From contig VDMD01000001.1 of assembly GCA_007026445.1 (NCBI GenBank), positions 3,658,001 through 3,722,000 of the forward strand: DNA of 64,000 nt, read 5' to 3'. The translations under genes were made by a program, and so were the position numbers. Below the pieces are notes generated by a model. The model was not told the DNA's origin. It searched no databases and worked only from the letters and a program-made list of their open reading frames with translations. This DNA is from Schizophyllum amplum. Its lineage: Eukaryota; Basidiomycota; Agaricomycetes; Agaricales; Schizophyllaceae. Of the stretch, positions 31,193-42,529 are shown one piece after another (position 1 is the first letter of the stretch; each line of letters starts with the position of its first letter).

Positions 31193-32932
31193 ATGCTCTC
31201 GATTGACATCGAAGCAACCTTCCATGCGTCCAGAGGCGTCGACCAGAAAGGCCTCCGAAGGATACGCGCAGAAATCCTCGAGACCCACAGCCTCGCTCTT
31301 CCGGACTTGATTTCAGAGTCGTGGAAAGAGCTCGCGGTCCTACAGCGTCAGCTCATCCACGTCTCGCGCAGGCTCTACCTCGCAAAGGCAGCCCTCGAGC
31401 CAGTGCACTCTCTACCGGATGACTTGCTGGTCTACATCTTCGACCTCGTGTGTCGACCTGACGACCAAGATGGCTCACCGCTGGATGGTTGGCGCTGGTT
31501 CAAAAGCAGGCCATCGCCTATTGTCGCGCTCTCCCATGCATGCAGCAGGTGGCGTCGGGCGGCTCTGCAGGCAAAGATGTTATGGTCCGACATTCGCGTA
31601 GATCAGAGAGACGACGTGTCGTCCAGCGGTCTTCTCGCCTACCTCGAACGATCTGAAACGGTCCCTCTACGCCTCACCGCGACAATCCCGGACTCCCATT
31701 ATGACGACCCGCGGGACCCGCCCTACCTGTCTTCCTTAACACATTATATCGAAGGTGCCCTTGCAGGTCATGCATCACGCGTGGAAGAGCTGCATATCCG
31801 AGTCTTCGACCGTTTGCGCCCCATCTTTCCTCGTATGCAAACTCCCGCGCTCCGCGCGCTGCATCTCGTCCTGGAGCAGAACAAGCACGTGCTGGGCTAC
31901 CAGGTCGAAGAATATTGGCGCGCGCGTGGCGTAGAGCAGGTTCCGCTGCTGCTGGACGCGCCGCGTCTTCGGGCTCTTGTGCTGCAGGGCACCGGCGCGG
32001 GCTCCTTCTTCCCGTACATGGAGAACCTAGGCAGAGCGGGCGTCCTGTGGTCTACACTGACGGTGCTGCGTATGCACGAGGTATATTGCACGACAAGAAG
32101 CGCGGCAGCGGTATTGCGAGCATGCAGGGCTCTTCGTGAGTGCCGTCTTGCGGTGGATGACACGGTCGACGCCGTGCATGGTGGTTTCCCGACGGCGCCG
32201 GAGTGGGAAAGCTCCACCACTGTGGTCGAGCTGCCGGAACTGCGCGCGCTAGCCGTGGTGTGGCGGACCGTCGTACAAGAGAACTTGCTAGGACGGCTAC
32301 GCTCCCCGTATATCGAGGAACTGAGCTTGGCGCTGGAACCGGAGGAGCTGCGGGACGGCGGAGACCTGTCACGATTCGACGCGTCGTTGTTGCAGTTCGC
32401 CGAGGGCTCCGACGTCCGCGACCTGCGCGCGCTCCGGCTAGAGGGCTTTGGTCTGTCTGGAGTGCACCCCACGGCGCCGTCTAATCGCACGGCGGTGTCT
32501 TGTAGTGTACTCCTCCGGAGCTTACCCAGGCTGAAGGAGCTGCACCTTGCGTGCAGATACGACGATGGACTGATCGACTCTCTCAAGGAGACAACACAAG
32601 ACGGCCGACCGTCCCTGTGCCCTGAACTCTGCAAGGTGCACCTCGAGTTCCCCTGCGAGCCCTCTGCACACCACCTGGTCGACAGACATCTATCTATGGC
32701 GTCAACGCGATGGGCTTCGCCGACGGTGGAAGTTGATCTTTGTATTCTACCGCGGGATCCTATTGGCGGGAACTTCAGCTGGAGAGATAATCTTGCGAGG
32801 AAAGATGTCGCCGCGCAATTATCGAGCTTAAGGACGACCCCCAAGCTGAGATTCTCCTTGCCGGACAGCGAAGAGAGGAGCCCGACAGGAGGCTTTCTAT
32901 CCTACGCCTTTAGCAATTTCTTGTTCGTGTGA
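31193..32932 (+). CDS. F-box-like protein
   Basis: Single-exon gene of 579 residues, typical of the F-box-like families expanded in Agaricomycetes. A predicted helical N-terminus (LISESWKELAVLQRQLIHVS) precedes the F-box at about residues 70-120: VHSLPDDLLVYIFDLVC, VALSHACSRWRRAALQ and LWSDIRVDQ. The remaining 450 residues form irregular leucine-rich repeats (LRALHLVLEQ, LRALVLQGTG, LTVLRMHEVYC, LKELHLACRY). It presumably links an unknown target to an SCF ubiquitin ligase. It shares architecture but little sequence with the gene at 9.1-10.6 kb. The ATG at 31193 is the first in frame. The gene is complete, without a membrane segment. Confidence 0.82.
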   Translation: MLSIDIEATFHASRGVDQKGLRRIRAEILETHSLALPDLISESWKELAVLQRQLIHVSRRLYLAKAALEPVHSLPDDLLVYIFDLVCRPDDQDGSPLDGWRWFKSRPSPIVALSHACSRWRRAALQAKMLWSDIRVDQRDDVSSSGLLAYLERSETVPLRLTATIPDSHYDDPRDPPYLSSLTHYIEGALAGHASRVEELHIRVFDRLRPIFPRMQTPALRALHLVLEQNKHVLGYQVEEYWRARGVEQVPLLLDAPRLRALVLQGTGAGSFFPYMENLGRAGVLWSTLTVLRMHEVYCTTRSAAAVLRACRALRECRLAVDDTVDAVHGGFPTAPEWESSTTVVELPELRALAVVWRTVVQENLLGRLRSPYIEELSLALEPEELRDGGDLSRFDASLLQFAEGSDVRDLRALRLEGFGLSGVHPTAPSNRTAVSCSVLLRSLPRLKELHLACRYDDGLIDSLKETTQDGRPSLCPELCKVHLEFPCEPSAHHLVDRHLSMASTRWASPTVEVDLCILPRDPIGGNFSWRDNLARKDVAAQLSSLRTTPKLRFSLPDSEERSPTGGFLSYAFSNFLFV

Positions 32933-33633
32933 TTTCATCATGCGGAGGCTTGTGAGTGGCATGCAGCCGTACAAATATATCTATTCCACTCATTTCCATC
33001 AACGCGCGCAACTTTGATGTGACTCACCATGGACTTTCGCGGCATACTTATTATGTTTGTCGATATTTACACCTATTGGTCCAAAGCCCCTTCAAGTTCC
33101 ATCTCGTTTCGCTCCGTCGTCATCAACTGGATGGTTGTCGAACTTCAAAACTTCCGTGGAGCCCGTGGGTCCGATGTTACAGGACGGATAATGGCAGTCC
33201 GTGTGCCACACTTGCAGCACCTGTATCACTGGATCGCTCTTGCAAGTACGCTCACCCCAGGCTATCGCAAAACAATCCGAGCTCCCTCTCTCTAGACACT
33301 ACGGAGACCCTTTGCGCCTCCTTAGCCTCACTACAGAGAAGAAGGTCAAGATGGAACTTTCGGCGTCTGCCAGGTATCAATCGTAGGTTGCGAACGGCAG
33401 AATACAGGCGGTACAACCGCGAGAATGACTGTTTCGTCCATGTATCACTGTGTTCTGCAGTCCTCGCTCCACCAGGGATTCCAGGATTTTCCCTAGGCAC
33501 GTAGATAAAATCGTGCACATGGATGGCGGCCGTAGGCTGTGATCCCCATGGATCGCTCTGTATCGGCGCTGATCTTGCTTCAAAACCGACCGCAGCTGGC
33601 TCAAGACGGAGCTTTTACTCCTACTGTATCGCG
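32933..33633. other. Intergenic, nothing recognised
   Basis: Short reading frames at 32956-33504 and 33029-33295 lack coding bias. The region presumably contains the promoter of the prenyltransferase gene. Confidence 0.5.
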
Positions 33634-35545
33634 ATGTCTACTGCCACAGTCGACCCGCAGGCGCCGTGGAACGACGCTCGTTTCTTCGGTGCGTTAGCTG
33701 CTGTCTTGTCAAACTGTTTCTGACCGCTTCTGCAGCCCAGATCAAGGACAGCAAGCCGCTACCCTCGCCAGAGGAATGCCGAGGCAAGCCTGTCCAGGAA
33801 GTTGTCAAGCTCGTCACGTCCCACCTCCTTGGCGACTCCTACGAGCTGAAGGAATGCCCTTCTGATCTCAAGAGCGAGGCGGGTTTCGAAGTCTTCGACA
33901 CGCTCACCGCCGTGCGCAGATGCGATTGTCTGTTCTTGCGGGGGAACTCATGCTTTCCTATTACAGATCCTCCCTGTCCTCTCGGAGCAGTCTGTCTGGT
34001 ATTGGAAGACGTGTGGCCGTTCCCTTGCTTCGCTCTTGGAGAGCTCGAAGTACCCTGTACGCGCTCAAACGAGCCATCTACTCGTACGTTTCCGTGCCAT
34101 GTTCGCTCACCCACGCTTATCCACGCTTCAGTTCTGGTGGGCGCGCCTCGGCGGATTGAATGGTGCGCCCACGCTCGGTCACACGAAAGAAACGCGTACG
34201 ATGTGGGTCCGTGATGGTTCGAACACGGAGCTCTCCTGGCAGATCTCCGCCAATACCGACCCCTCCGAGGAGGGTAATCGGCGCGTACGATTTGCGATCG
34301 ACCCCTTCCACCCAGAGACCGGTCTGCGCCTCGCTGGCGGCGGCGTTGTTGACTGGCTTTGGGGTGAGGGTGGCATGGGCCTCATCGATCACGAGGGCAC
34401 GAAGGAGTGGAAAGACAAGCTGGAGCGATGGCTTTTTCCCAACCTCCCAAGGACGGAGATGCCCGTTCCCGGCTGTCATTACGCAGTCGGTGTGTGCAAG
34501 CCCTTACCTCAATTGCGCAAGCTCGGCTTACGATTTGATTGTCGCAGCGTTCGATCTAGAGCCCGATGGCCTGATTGGATTGAAGGCGTACTACTTGCCC
34601 CCTCGCCCGCGAGGCGCTCATGCCAGCTATGGCGACACGAACGGGGTTCAAGTGACAATGACGAACCATCAGGGCGACCTCGAGCCACTGCGCCCGCTAT
34701 TGAAGGAGTTGAACCCGTCCCTCGAGCAGCCCTTCGACGTGATGCGCGACTACCTCCTAGGCCCGGGAGAGCCCTCCAAGTTGAAGTTCCTTGTGGTTGC
34801 ATGCGATCTTGTTCCCGACGAGAAGAACAGACTGAAGGTATCTCCTCAATCTCTTGTGTACCCTGTTTGCTTATATACCTGACCCTCGTCTCAGATTTAC
34901 TATTTCCCTTTGGCGCAGCACACCTTCAAGGACGTTTTACGGGACATGACGCTCGACGGCAAGCTCAAAGGGCCTGTCATCGACGAGGCGATGGCAAAGC
35001 TGCGCATCTTTTACTCGTGCCTGTTCCCCGGCAACTCGGACGACGACCTGCTTCAGCCGCTTGACGGCGGCATTGGCGGGCTATCGTACTACTACGAACT
35101 TATCCCCGGTCATCCGCTGCCATGCCCAAAGGTGTACTTCGACATGTCGAACTACGGCGAGAACGACCTGAAGACGACACAAGCTGTGGAAGCCTTCTTC
35201 GCGGCCGTCGGGAAACCGAACGCACAGCCGGGGTGGTACACCTCGAGCCAGCAGCGCGCGTTGTGTGTCCTCTTACCCTCTCCTTCGTCGTAGTACTGAG
35301 AGTCGTGCTAGCTGGCATCGGGACCTTGGCAAGCGTTCCGGCATCCAGACGGGCGTTACCTTTGGTCTGAAGCCCTCGGGCAAGTGGCAGATCACCGGCT
35401 AGTGAGTATGATTGTCGTTCAGTGTAGCGTCCTGCTCATTTAATATCGCAGTATGTCATCTGAGGTCTTTGCTGAAGAGCGCGGCCAAGGTGGGCCCCCT
35501 CAGGACGCCCTCATTAAGGAGTTCTACGACATCTACGTGGGCTAA
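33634..35545 (+). CDS. DMATS-type aromatic prenyltransferase
   Basis: ABBA-fold prenyltransferase that would transfer a prenyl group to an indole or other aromatic substrate in secondary metabolism. Eight exons (33634-33688, 33736-33911, 33967-34083, 34132-34489, 34548-34837, 34895-35262, 35312-35401, 35452-35545) give 515 residues, slightly longer than the usual 420-480. Recognisable blocks are SVWYWKTCGRSLASLLES, ELSWQISANTDP with FAIDPF, CHYAVAFDLEPDGLIGLKAYYLP, RLKIYYFPLAQHTFKDV, GLSYYYEL with VYFDMSNYGEND, and LGKRSGIQTGVTFGLKPS near the end. The intron at 34490-34547 was chosen because it restores the AFDL block; shorter choices break frame. No NRPS, PKS, P450 or transporter lies within 3 kb, so it is not in an evident metabolite cluster. 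The substrate is unknown. Confidence 0.88.
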
Positions 35546-36454
35546 GCGGTCTTAAAGCTTGAAGCTTAGACTGTGATGTGTGGATTATGAGGGTAAACGG
35601 CTGGATCACCGATGTGCTCAATGTATTGCTGTAGAATGTAGTATTAAGGGCAATGTATGTATGAGTGAGTTTGTCTTATATTATCCTTACTTCATTTCCT
35701 TTTTCGGCCACAAGGCCTTCTTAAAGGGGAATTATCCGCGGATCCTAAAATTAATCACGCGTCCATAAATCTTCGCTGCAGACTGCGATTTCAGCGCTTC
35801 TTCCGCGCATACTTGACTCGAGCCCGAATGATCTTATCCTGACGAATCGTGTACAGACGCCGCGTCTATTCATTATTCTACAGTAGACTATCAGTAGATG
35901 AGACCTAGAATCGAGGCTGTAACAGAATGTCAAGACTGTGTCCCGGCGGTAAGTAGCAAGGTCCGTTTATACTGTACGACACAGCAGCGTCCGTGCGACT
36001 ATGCAGTGTATATACGTTCCCAGCGGGTAGGTAAGCTACAGCTATCGAAAGGGTCCCCCTTCTCGCCCTTCGTCAGCGATGCGCACGCCTAATAATAATT
36101 ATACCTAAAAGTCACCAAGAACAACCGGACGACAAGAGTAACCAACCATAAGGACTGCCAGACAGAAAGCGAGTGAAAGATCGAGAGCAAGGGATATATG
36201 AGGGTTTGTGTGGTGTGGGTACATGAATGCGTAGCTGCGCGGCAGCGTTGCGGAGCCACATCGAGACGTGGCAGGGCGGGGACGGAGCGTAACCGTGGCG
36301 TGAGCTCAGCACATTGCGGGCGGCCACGAGCGCTATAGGAGGCTGCCGCGTCGGGGTTCGTCACGGTCATGGCATCGGGCTGTCTACCCGGCCTTATCAG
36401 CCAGGAACGAGGGACAGCAAGGGGAGACAGACATACTGAACAGGTCCCCCACAC
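35546..36454. other. Intergenic, AT-richer than its surroundings, nothing recognised
   Basis: A 0.9 kb gap between convergent 3' ends of the prenyltransferase and glutaredoxin-like genes. No repeat pair or gene was seen. Confidence 0.5.
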
Positions 36455-37457
36455 TTAGTGCTTCTTGCGGCGCGGGGCAGCACCGGCAATCGCGCCCGCT
36501 TGCGTTATCCGCGTCTTGAGTTCGCCACTATCGCGCAGGGCGCGGAACTCGTCCATGTCACGGACGATGGGCTCGCCGCCGACCAACATGATCGGGAACG
36601 TCTCTGCGCCAGTAAGACGCATGAGAAGTGGGGCGAGGACGTCGGCGTCGGCGCGGGTATCCATATCTATGACCGTGGGGGCGGGCGCTAGATGCAATTC
36701 ATTGAGATACGCCTTGACTTCGCGGGAGGCGGCGGATGCGCGCTGCAGCCGGAGTTAGCATCGTCACTGAAACGCGTCGACATATGGCAAATGAATCCCC
36801 GGAGTGTAGGGGTATGAAAACTAGCCGATGATCGGCGTGTCGTGTAGCATGGGGGACACGTCCCCCAGCGCGAGGGGGCACAAAGAACACGAAGGGAAGC
36901 CAGAAACGCACCTTCGCGTAGAGGAACACCGGATTCCGTGTCCAGACCTCCTCCACCATGACCTGCACCTCTTCTGGCGCGCGCGGACTCCGCGTGTCGA
37001 ACTCGAGCACGAGTTCAGGGTCAATGGGCTGACTCGGGTCGACAAAGTGCGGGATGCTGTTGCTGCGGAGGCTGGCCAGGAAGCTCGACACGGCAGCAAG
37101 CTCCTGAGGAGCGTCGAGCACGAGTGGTGATGCGCCCATGGAGCCTGGGGGATGCGGGCGTCGCTGGCCGTGCACCATCTGTGCGCGGATGGAGTCGAGC
37201 GCGACGGTGAGCGGGTCGGGGGGAAGAGGCCGCGACCCGCGCATGGCGAGGCGGGACGAGAATGACGGGTGGATGAGGCAGAAGTATGCCGAAAGGGAGA
37301 GGAGGAGGAGAAGGAGGTATGCGCCACGATAGCGCACCCTGCGCGACACGAGGGTCGACGACAGCTTGGGCGTCGGCGGCGGCGACGGGCCGAGCTGTAC
37401 GGGCGCCGGGAGGATGCTCTCCAGCGACTTGAGCGATAGACGCGAGGAAAGACGCAT
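36455..37457 (-). CDS. Glutaredoxin-like type II membrane protein lacking the catalytic cysteine
   Basis: Exons 36912-37457 and 36455-36742 give 277 residues. A cytosolic N-terminus is followed by one membrane helix (GAYLLLLLLSLSAYFCLI) and a lumenal stalk. The C-terminal domain has the glutaredoxin pattern: NPVFLYAK, a helix, PAPTVIDMDTRADADVLAP, then TFPIMLVGGEPIVRDMDEFRAL with the cis-proline and GG loop. This matches the Grx6/Grx7 secretory-pathway layout. Where the CPYS/CPYC site should follow the Lys, the sequence reads RASAAS, so the nucleophilic Cys is replaced by Ser. The 169-base intron at this exact point is longer than its neighbours. I looked for a skipped cysteine exon and found none. 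It may bind without catalysing thiol exchange. The C-terminus is basic (APRRKKH). Confidence 0.78.
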
Positions 37458-39785
37458 GGTGGGCGCTAAGAGGATTGTAGGATGGGGGGCGGTAAAGAGC
37501 GTGAGGACTGGACGGTCCAGGCGGCGATAATTTAGCGTCCGGGAGATGAAGGTAAGAAGAAAGGAACGTGCCTGCTGCCGATTTTACATCATTTCGGGAT
37601 TGTGATTCGTCCCTGCATTTCACACGTTATCGACGGCCGCATCGCCGGTGCCGGTGAGTCGAGGCCGCGCGGAAATTCCAGCAAACCCGTCTCCGGACGA
37701 ACAATGGTCAATGCATTCAAGACTGAATGTTGTTCGGAGGTTTATTGCTGTCCTTGTTCTTCTTCCCATACAGAAGTCAGGCCCGCTTCCCTCGTCCCCT
37801 CCTCTTGTTTCCCATTGTTCCTGCGCTGGCCTCGGAGGGAGCTTCCGTCCGGGACCGGATGCACCTCCTTGCCATGCTTTTAGCCGCACTGCATTCGAAT
37901 TCGCCGGAGGTGCGCGATTTGTAGCATTCTTCAAGCATGACCCCCTTCGTCATTCCTGCGAAAGGACTAGCCCGATTTCATGCGTTCTATCCTTGCTTTG
38001 CAATCTATCCGCCACTAAGGACATCGTTCTCAGCTCGCTCTTCCACCGTAAAGGGCTCTCATTACTTCGGGAGGAACCCCCCATCGGTCACCTTTACCCC
38101 GCTATACAGGCGGTACGTCCAAAGCCTCGACAAAGTACCGCGCGATCCTCACAAGAGGTCCCCAGGACAGCTTCTTTCTTGTGCAGGAAAATTTTGTTCA
38201 AAACCTTCCTTTCCCGGAGAATTTCGAACATGGCACGTGTTTTCACGTGCTCGTCATCCGATGCCCATTGCCGATTCCCGACTCTGTCAACTAAACAAGT
38301 TCAATGGAACTCTTGGATTCCTCACAACCTCCAACGGCCTTTACTCACTCGCCACATTCTCCGTTTGAACGCCGGCGACTGAGACTTTACATGTCTCTGG
38401 CATCCCCTGGCATCCCAGACAATTGCTTGACTACCGGTATGTAGCTATCGTCCTTTATTTGCGTCCGCGCTCAAGTGGAGCGTGCCTCTGTCATCACGAC
38501 CGGAAAGTCCGCGCCACGGCGACCGCTTGAGCCTGCCTTGAACTTGCCACGCAACCTCGCCGCAATCCTCGCTGACTCCGATTTCATTGCGCGCGCCGCT
38601 CATCGCACCACTTGGCAACGAGTGGCCCGACTATTGTCCCCCGACTCGGGTCTCCTTTTGCGCGTACCATTTGTTTTTGGTCATGGTCTGGCCCTCCTTG
38701 TCACAACAATGGTGCGTCCTCGGGCCGCGTTGTTTTCTTTTCCGCAACAATACAGTTGTTTTATCTACCGATGTTTCCATTGACATGTATTCGTCTCTCA
38801 AACATCCCGCCTTTCGCCCACCTGCCGTCCATGTCAAGCGCGCTCCATATCTTCCACGGGTTCGCTGTCGCTCGGGATGACAAGAGGGCGTCCGATCACC
38901 GCTCCCTGCTCCTATCGAACTTTCGTTGTACGCCATTATCGTCTAATCATGTGCGTCAGTGACGATCCCTCGACTTGTACATTTCGGGGGCTTCAACGGC
39001 ATCTATCACGACCGACAAGGAGTGCGCATTGCTGATAACTTTCGTACCCCGCACAAACTGAAGCTGCACCCCCACGAAACGAGCCCGCGACACCGATTAT
39101 GGAGGAGCGCTGTCGTCGAGGACGACATTCAGCCACCGTCAGCCCGCTGAGGCTTGAGAAACGCGTGTAATATGCGTCGTTCTCGGTTAGTCGTGCGCGC
39201 TGTCTTACGTTGGCATTGGTCTTATCTTTCGCAGTCGTCCAGCGCGGATGACTCTGGACAGACAGCCTGCACTACCGCGCTGCACAGGTAAGGAAGCGCT
39301 TTCGTAAGATCACAGTACTTACTTATGTGCGAGGCGCTGACCCGCAGGGCCGTACTAGAGCCTCTAAAGGATCCCGCCACACTTCAAGGCGCGTGTTCTC
39401 GGTGTGATCACATCCGAAGCCTGCTACTCCCAGTCTAATCCCAACTGGACTATCAAGGTTGAAGGGACACCCAGAATGCATGCATGCGTGCTGAGTTCGC
39501 GTTTGCGACTTAACGAGTCCTGAACGCACTACGCAGCTTGTCCACGACAATCACGTCAACCCTGATGTTCTTAGTGATTTGGAGTGTGCGCGTCGGGGTT
39601 AAAAGTGACGGTATCCGAAGATGGACGAACTGAAAACAAGAATGGTTTCTTTGCTTGTGTTTGCCTGCTTCGAAGTCACTGTGACGCTACCGTCACTGGT
39701 CGGCGCTTATAGATCGTTGGTTGCTTCAGTCCCGTGTCCTCTCTCGTCCTTCTCAAGCCTACTTCGGCCGATATACGATTTCACC
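37458..39785. other. Long gene-poor stretch
   Basis: 2.3 kb upstream of two divergent genes. A 244-codon reading frame (37648-38382) and overlapping shorter ones exist, but their composition (Cys/His/Arg/Ser-rich, no domain, no intron logic) argues against a gene. Two CACGTG boxes lie at 38234 and 38244. It may include degraded transposon sequence, but I see no terminal repeats. Confidence 0.45.
38234..38249. promoter_or_regulatory. Two CACGTG E-boxes ten bases apart
   Basis: CACGTG at 38234-38239 and again at 38244-38249, separated by TTTT. Each is a perfect palindrome of the bHLH type. No start codon lies within 700 bases, so regulation of a nearby gene is uncertain. Confidence 0.4.
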
Positions 39786-40627
39786 ATGGCCCAATGTGCT
39801 TCACCAGCGCACGTTGAGCGCGCTCAGTCGCCCAAGCCTCCTCCAGAACTCAACCCCTTGGTGAGTAGCCAACCATCACCAATTCTATGTGCGAACGAAT
39901 TGACATCGTGAGCTATCAGCGTACTCAAGAGGAGAACTGTATAGGCATCACCATTGACAAGAAATACTACTCCCTCGTCGGGCAGGACGGCGCTTCTCGC
40001 TTTATAAAGCGCAGCCTTACCGAAGCCGAGTGGGCGATCAGACACAGAGACAAGCAGACAATCCCAGCCAGCTGCGACGTCGCTGCTCACATTCGCAACG
40101 AGGCTGCCGCTATTGCCTTCGTGCGTTCCCACACTAATGTCCCCGTTCCCAACGTCATATGCTCCTTCGACGACGGCGGACGGACCTACCTCATTGAGGA
40201 CGAGGCTCCTGGAGTGATGATGGTCGATCTTCCTAACGAGAAGAAGGCTATTGTCTCCCAAGAGGTCGAGGCGCACATTCGCACACTCCAAAGCGTCAAA
40301 GGCACCGCGATGGGCGGCTTTTGTGGCGTCGCTTGTCTTCCTTATCGCCTCGCCCTCGCTCTTCCCAAGGGTGAGAAGGTCGACTTCAAGGCCGACGTGC
40401 CGTACGATCTCGTCCTTTGCCACAACGACATCTCGCAACACAATGTCATTGTTGACCCAGAGTCGCTGAAGATCACCGCCATCATCGACTGGGAGTTTGC
40501 GGGCTTCTACCCGAAGGAGTTCGAAGGGTGGTTTTACAAGAGGCCCGGGCCCTCTGTCGCGAGAGGCGAGGAGGTCGACGATGTTCCCGAACTGCTTAAG
40601 ATTGTAGAAGCTTGCCGAGCCGCTTGA
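39786..40627 (+). CDS. APH-fold (aminoglycoside phosphotransferase-like) small-molecule kinase
   Basis: Exons 39786-39860 and 39920-40627 give 260 residues. The C-terminal lobe carries the APH signature: CHNDISQHNVIVD (His-x-Asp and the metal-binding Asn) followed by ITAIIDWEFAGFYP, with the second metal-binding Asp. The N-terminal lobe includes NEAAAIAFVRSHTNVPVPNV and YLIEDEAPGVMM, the hinge region. Such proteins are abundant in basidiomycetes and most have no known substrate; choline- or fructosamine-like kinases share the fold. The link between the lobes is somewhat short for the family. The exon 1 tail is Pro-rich. No resistance or catabolic genes lie beside it. Confidence 0.82.
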
Positions 40628-40889
40628 ATCGTTGGTTCAACTTGGTACGCGATCTTGTTTGTATGTGGATATGTCACTGAAGAGCTCTAGTTCTTGGGGA
40701 CGAACGTTCATCTCATTATGCGCATTCAGTAAATAATATCAAGGAATCTTATAAGTAATCAAGAATAGAAGCAAACGGAATTCCGAATACGATACAAGGT
40801 ATCTAGCATGCAAAGTGAAGTATATCTAGGACTGGCGCGGAGTGCTGTCGCGTACACACAGGCACCCCTATAGTAGGCATCGTGAGTCT

Positions 40890-42529
40890 TCATAAACTAG
40901 TCTCCCAAATAGTGCCACGGAGAGCATCCTTGATATCGAACTCGAAAAAATCTGGATCAACTGGCGGGTCCCATTTCGAGAAGTCCGGGAAGAGCGCGAG
41001 TGTGTCAATATTGCCAGGAATATCCTCACTATGCGAGGAATCTCCCTGTTCGACATCCAGGAGACTGAGAGACGGCGAAGCATTTTCGGGAGACGGCAGA
41101 GTAGCGGATGCCGGAGCGGCAGCGGGTAGCTGGTGGGACCCGTGTTCGGCAGTGTCGTTGTGAGAATCAAGGCCTGCTGAGTTATCAAGACCTGCGTCGG
41201 CATATTCAGCTTTCTCGCGGTCGTATGAGGGCTCGCTCTGTGTGAGACCCAGGAAGGTGACAACTGGCGGAGCATCCGAGGGAGTCTGGGGAAAAGCTGA
41301 TGACGAGGCATATGTCGAGACGGATATCGAGGCGGCATGAAGAGAGCCCCGACGCGCCGAGCCACCTTCAGAGGCGCTCGCTCGAAGATCAAAATCGGCC
41401 ATGTTGTCTCCAGGATCGAGGCCAGCTAGGGTGGCTAGGAGGTCAAGGCTCGCGAGGTTGGTTTCGAGGACGGGGCCCTGGATCGTATCGTTGGTCTGCT
41501 CCAGGGATGCGTAATAGGCGGTCGTGTCGAAGGTCGACCAGTCCAGGTCGGCAGCGATATTGACGCCAGCGGAGGGATATTCCGAAGGCTGTGTGACAGG
41601 GTAGCGAGACGGTGCTGCATCGTAGAGGGGGTGGAAGGGAGATATCAGCGTCTCCTCGCACGCGGAGAACCCAAGCGCCGCGTCGTACGCAGGTACTGGT
41701 CCCGAGGTGAGGGGAAGGTGCCCGAGTGCCGCGCAGTCGGACAAGAAAGGCGATATGGGCTGTTGTGGGACGGGCAGCATTTGGGAGTACTGCTGTTGCT
41801 GAGGAACTGGGGGATAGCCTGAGAAGTCGGGCGGCGGCATCCAGTCTACAGATATCGAGGGCGTCTGATTTCCGGACGTCGAAGTCGTCGTGGGCTCCGG
41901 CGTCGGGCTGCGAGCCGGAGGTTGGTTCTTGAGGTAAGGCGCGCGACCTGTTTCCTTGGTTTTCTGGGCGTAGTATTCTTTCATCCGCTGAATGTTCTTC
42001 TGCTTCTCGATCGCTTTCTGGTTCCCATAGTTGTGCACGCGCGCACGATGTTGCAACAGTAGGGCCTCGGTAGGAAATTCCTCGGTGCATCCACGGCAGG
42101 GGAAATTCTCGATGTGCAAGCTGGGGGCGGGATTGAATAAGTAAGAAAAAGGCAGCAAGCAGGGGAGAAATATAGACTGACTGGTCTGTCTTAATATGAC
42201 AATGCATCATGGATATTTGCGGGAAGCGCTCGCCGCAGCCCATGCTGCATTCGTACGAACTAAGCAGAGTGAGTTAGACAAACTGAAGATCTGCACTTGC
42301 GAGCGAAGACGTACCGCTTGTACTCATTGTATCGGGGCTCGTCGGGCAGGTGCAAGTAAGCGTGGCGTTTCTGGCCAGCGCTGCCTTTCACTCTGCTGCC
42401 ACACTCCATGCATGCACCGTTCACGAAGACGGGGAGGTTTGTCAGCGAGTACACCTGTCTCGTCGCAGTGAGTGGCATATACGAGCCGCGAGCGTGCGTA
42501 CTCACCCGAGACGTCCGGACAGGGCCCAT
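40890..42529 (-). CDS. C2H2 zinc-finger protein, paralog A
   Basis: Putative transcription factor. Exons 42506-42529, 42315-42454, 42182-42259 and 40890-42120 give 490 residues. Three zinc-finger-like units lie in the N-terminal 100 residues: CMECGSRVKGSAGQKRHAYLH, then CSMGCGERFPQIS with a His cluster, and CRGCTEEFPTEALLLQHRARVH. The rest is Pro/Ser/Tyr-rich and probably an activation region (DWMPPPDFSGYPPVPQ, PVPAYDAALGFSA), ending with a short hydrophobic-acidic tail. It is clearly related to the gene at 47153-48801. The first exon is 24 bases and the second 140 bases in both, and all three introns have the same phases. It has a TATA-type element upstream. No published orthologue comes to mind. 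Confidence 0.82.

Noticed and set aside
31897..32844. 315-codon minus-strand reading frame inside the second F-box-like gene
   Set aside because: Antisense shadow of a leucine-rich coding region; no independent start context or domain.
32956..33504. 182-codon reading frame between the F-box-like and prenyltransferase genes
   Set aside because: No codon bias or recognisable motif; the likely promoter of the prenyltransferase lies here.
34490..34521. 32-base intron GTGTGT...AAG in the prenyltransferase gene
   Set aside because: Too short and out of frame; extending the intron to 34547 keeps frame and restores the VAFDL block.
31193..36455. Secondary-metabolite gene cluster around the prenyltransferase
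   Set aside because: Neighbours are an F-box-like gene, Ada2 and a glutaredoxin-like protein. No synthase, P450, methyltransferase or transporter is close, so the cluster idea is not supported inside the window.
37648..38382. 244-codon reading frame in the gene-poor block
   Set aside because: Composition rich in Cys, His, Ser and Arg, no domain, no consistent codon bias; other frames over the same bases are nearly as long.
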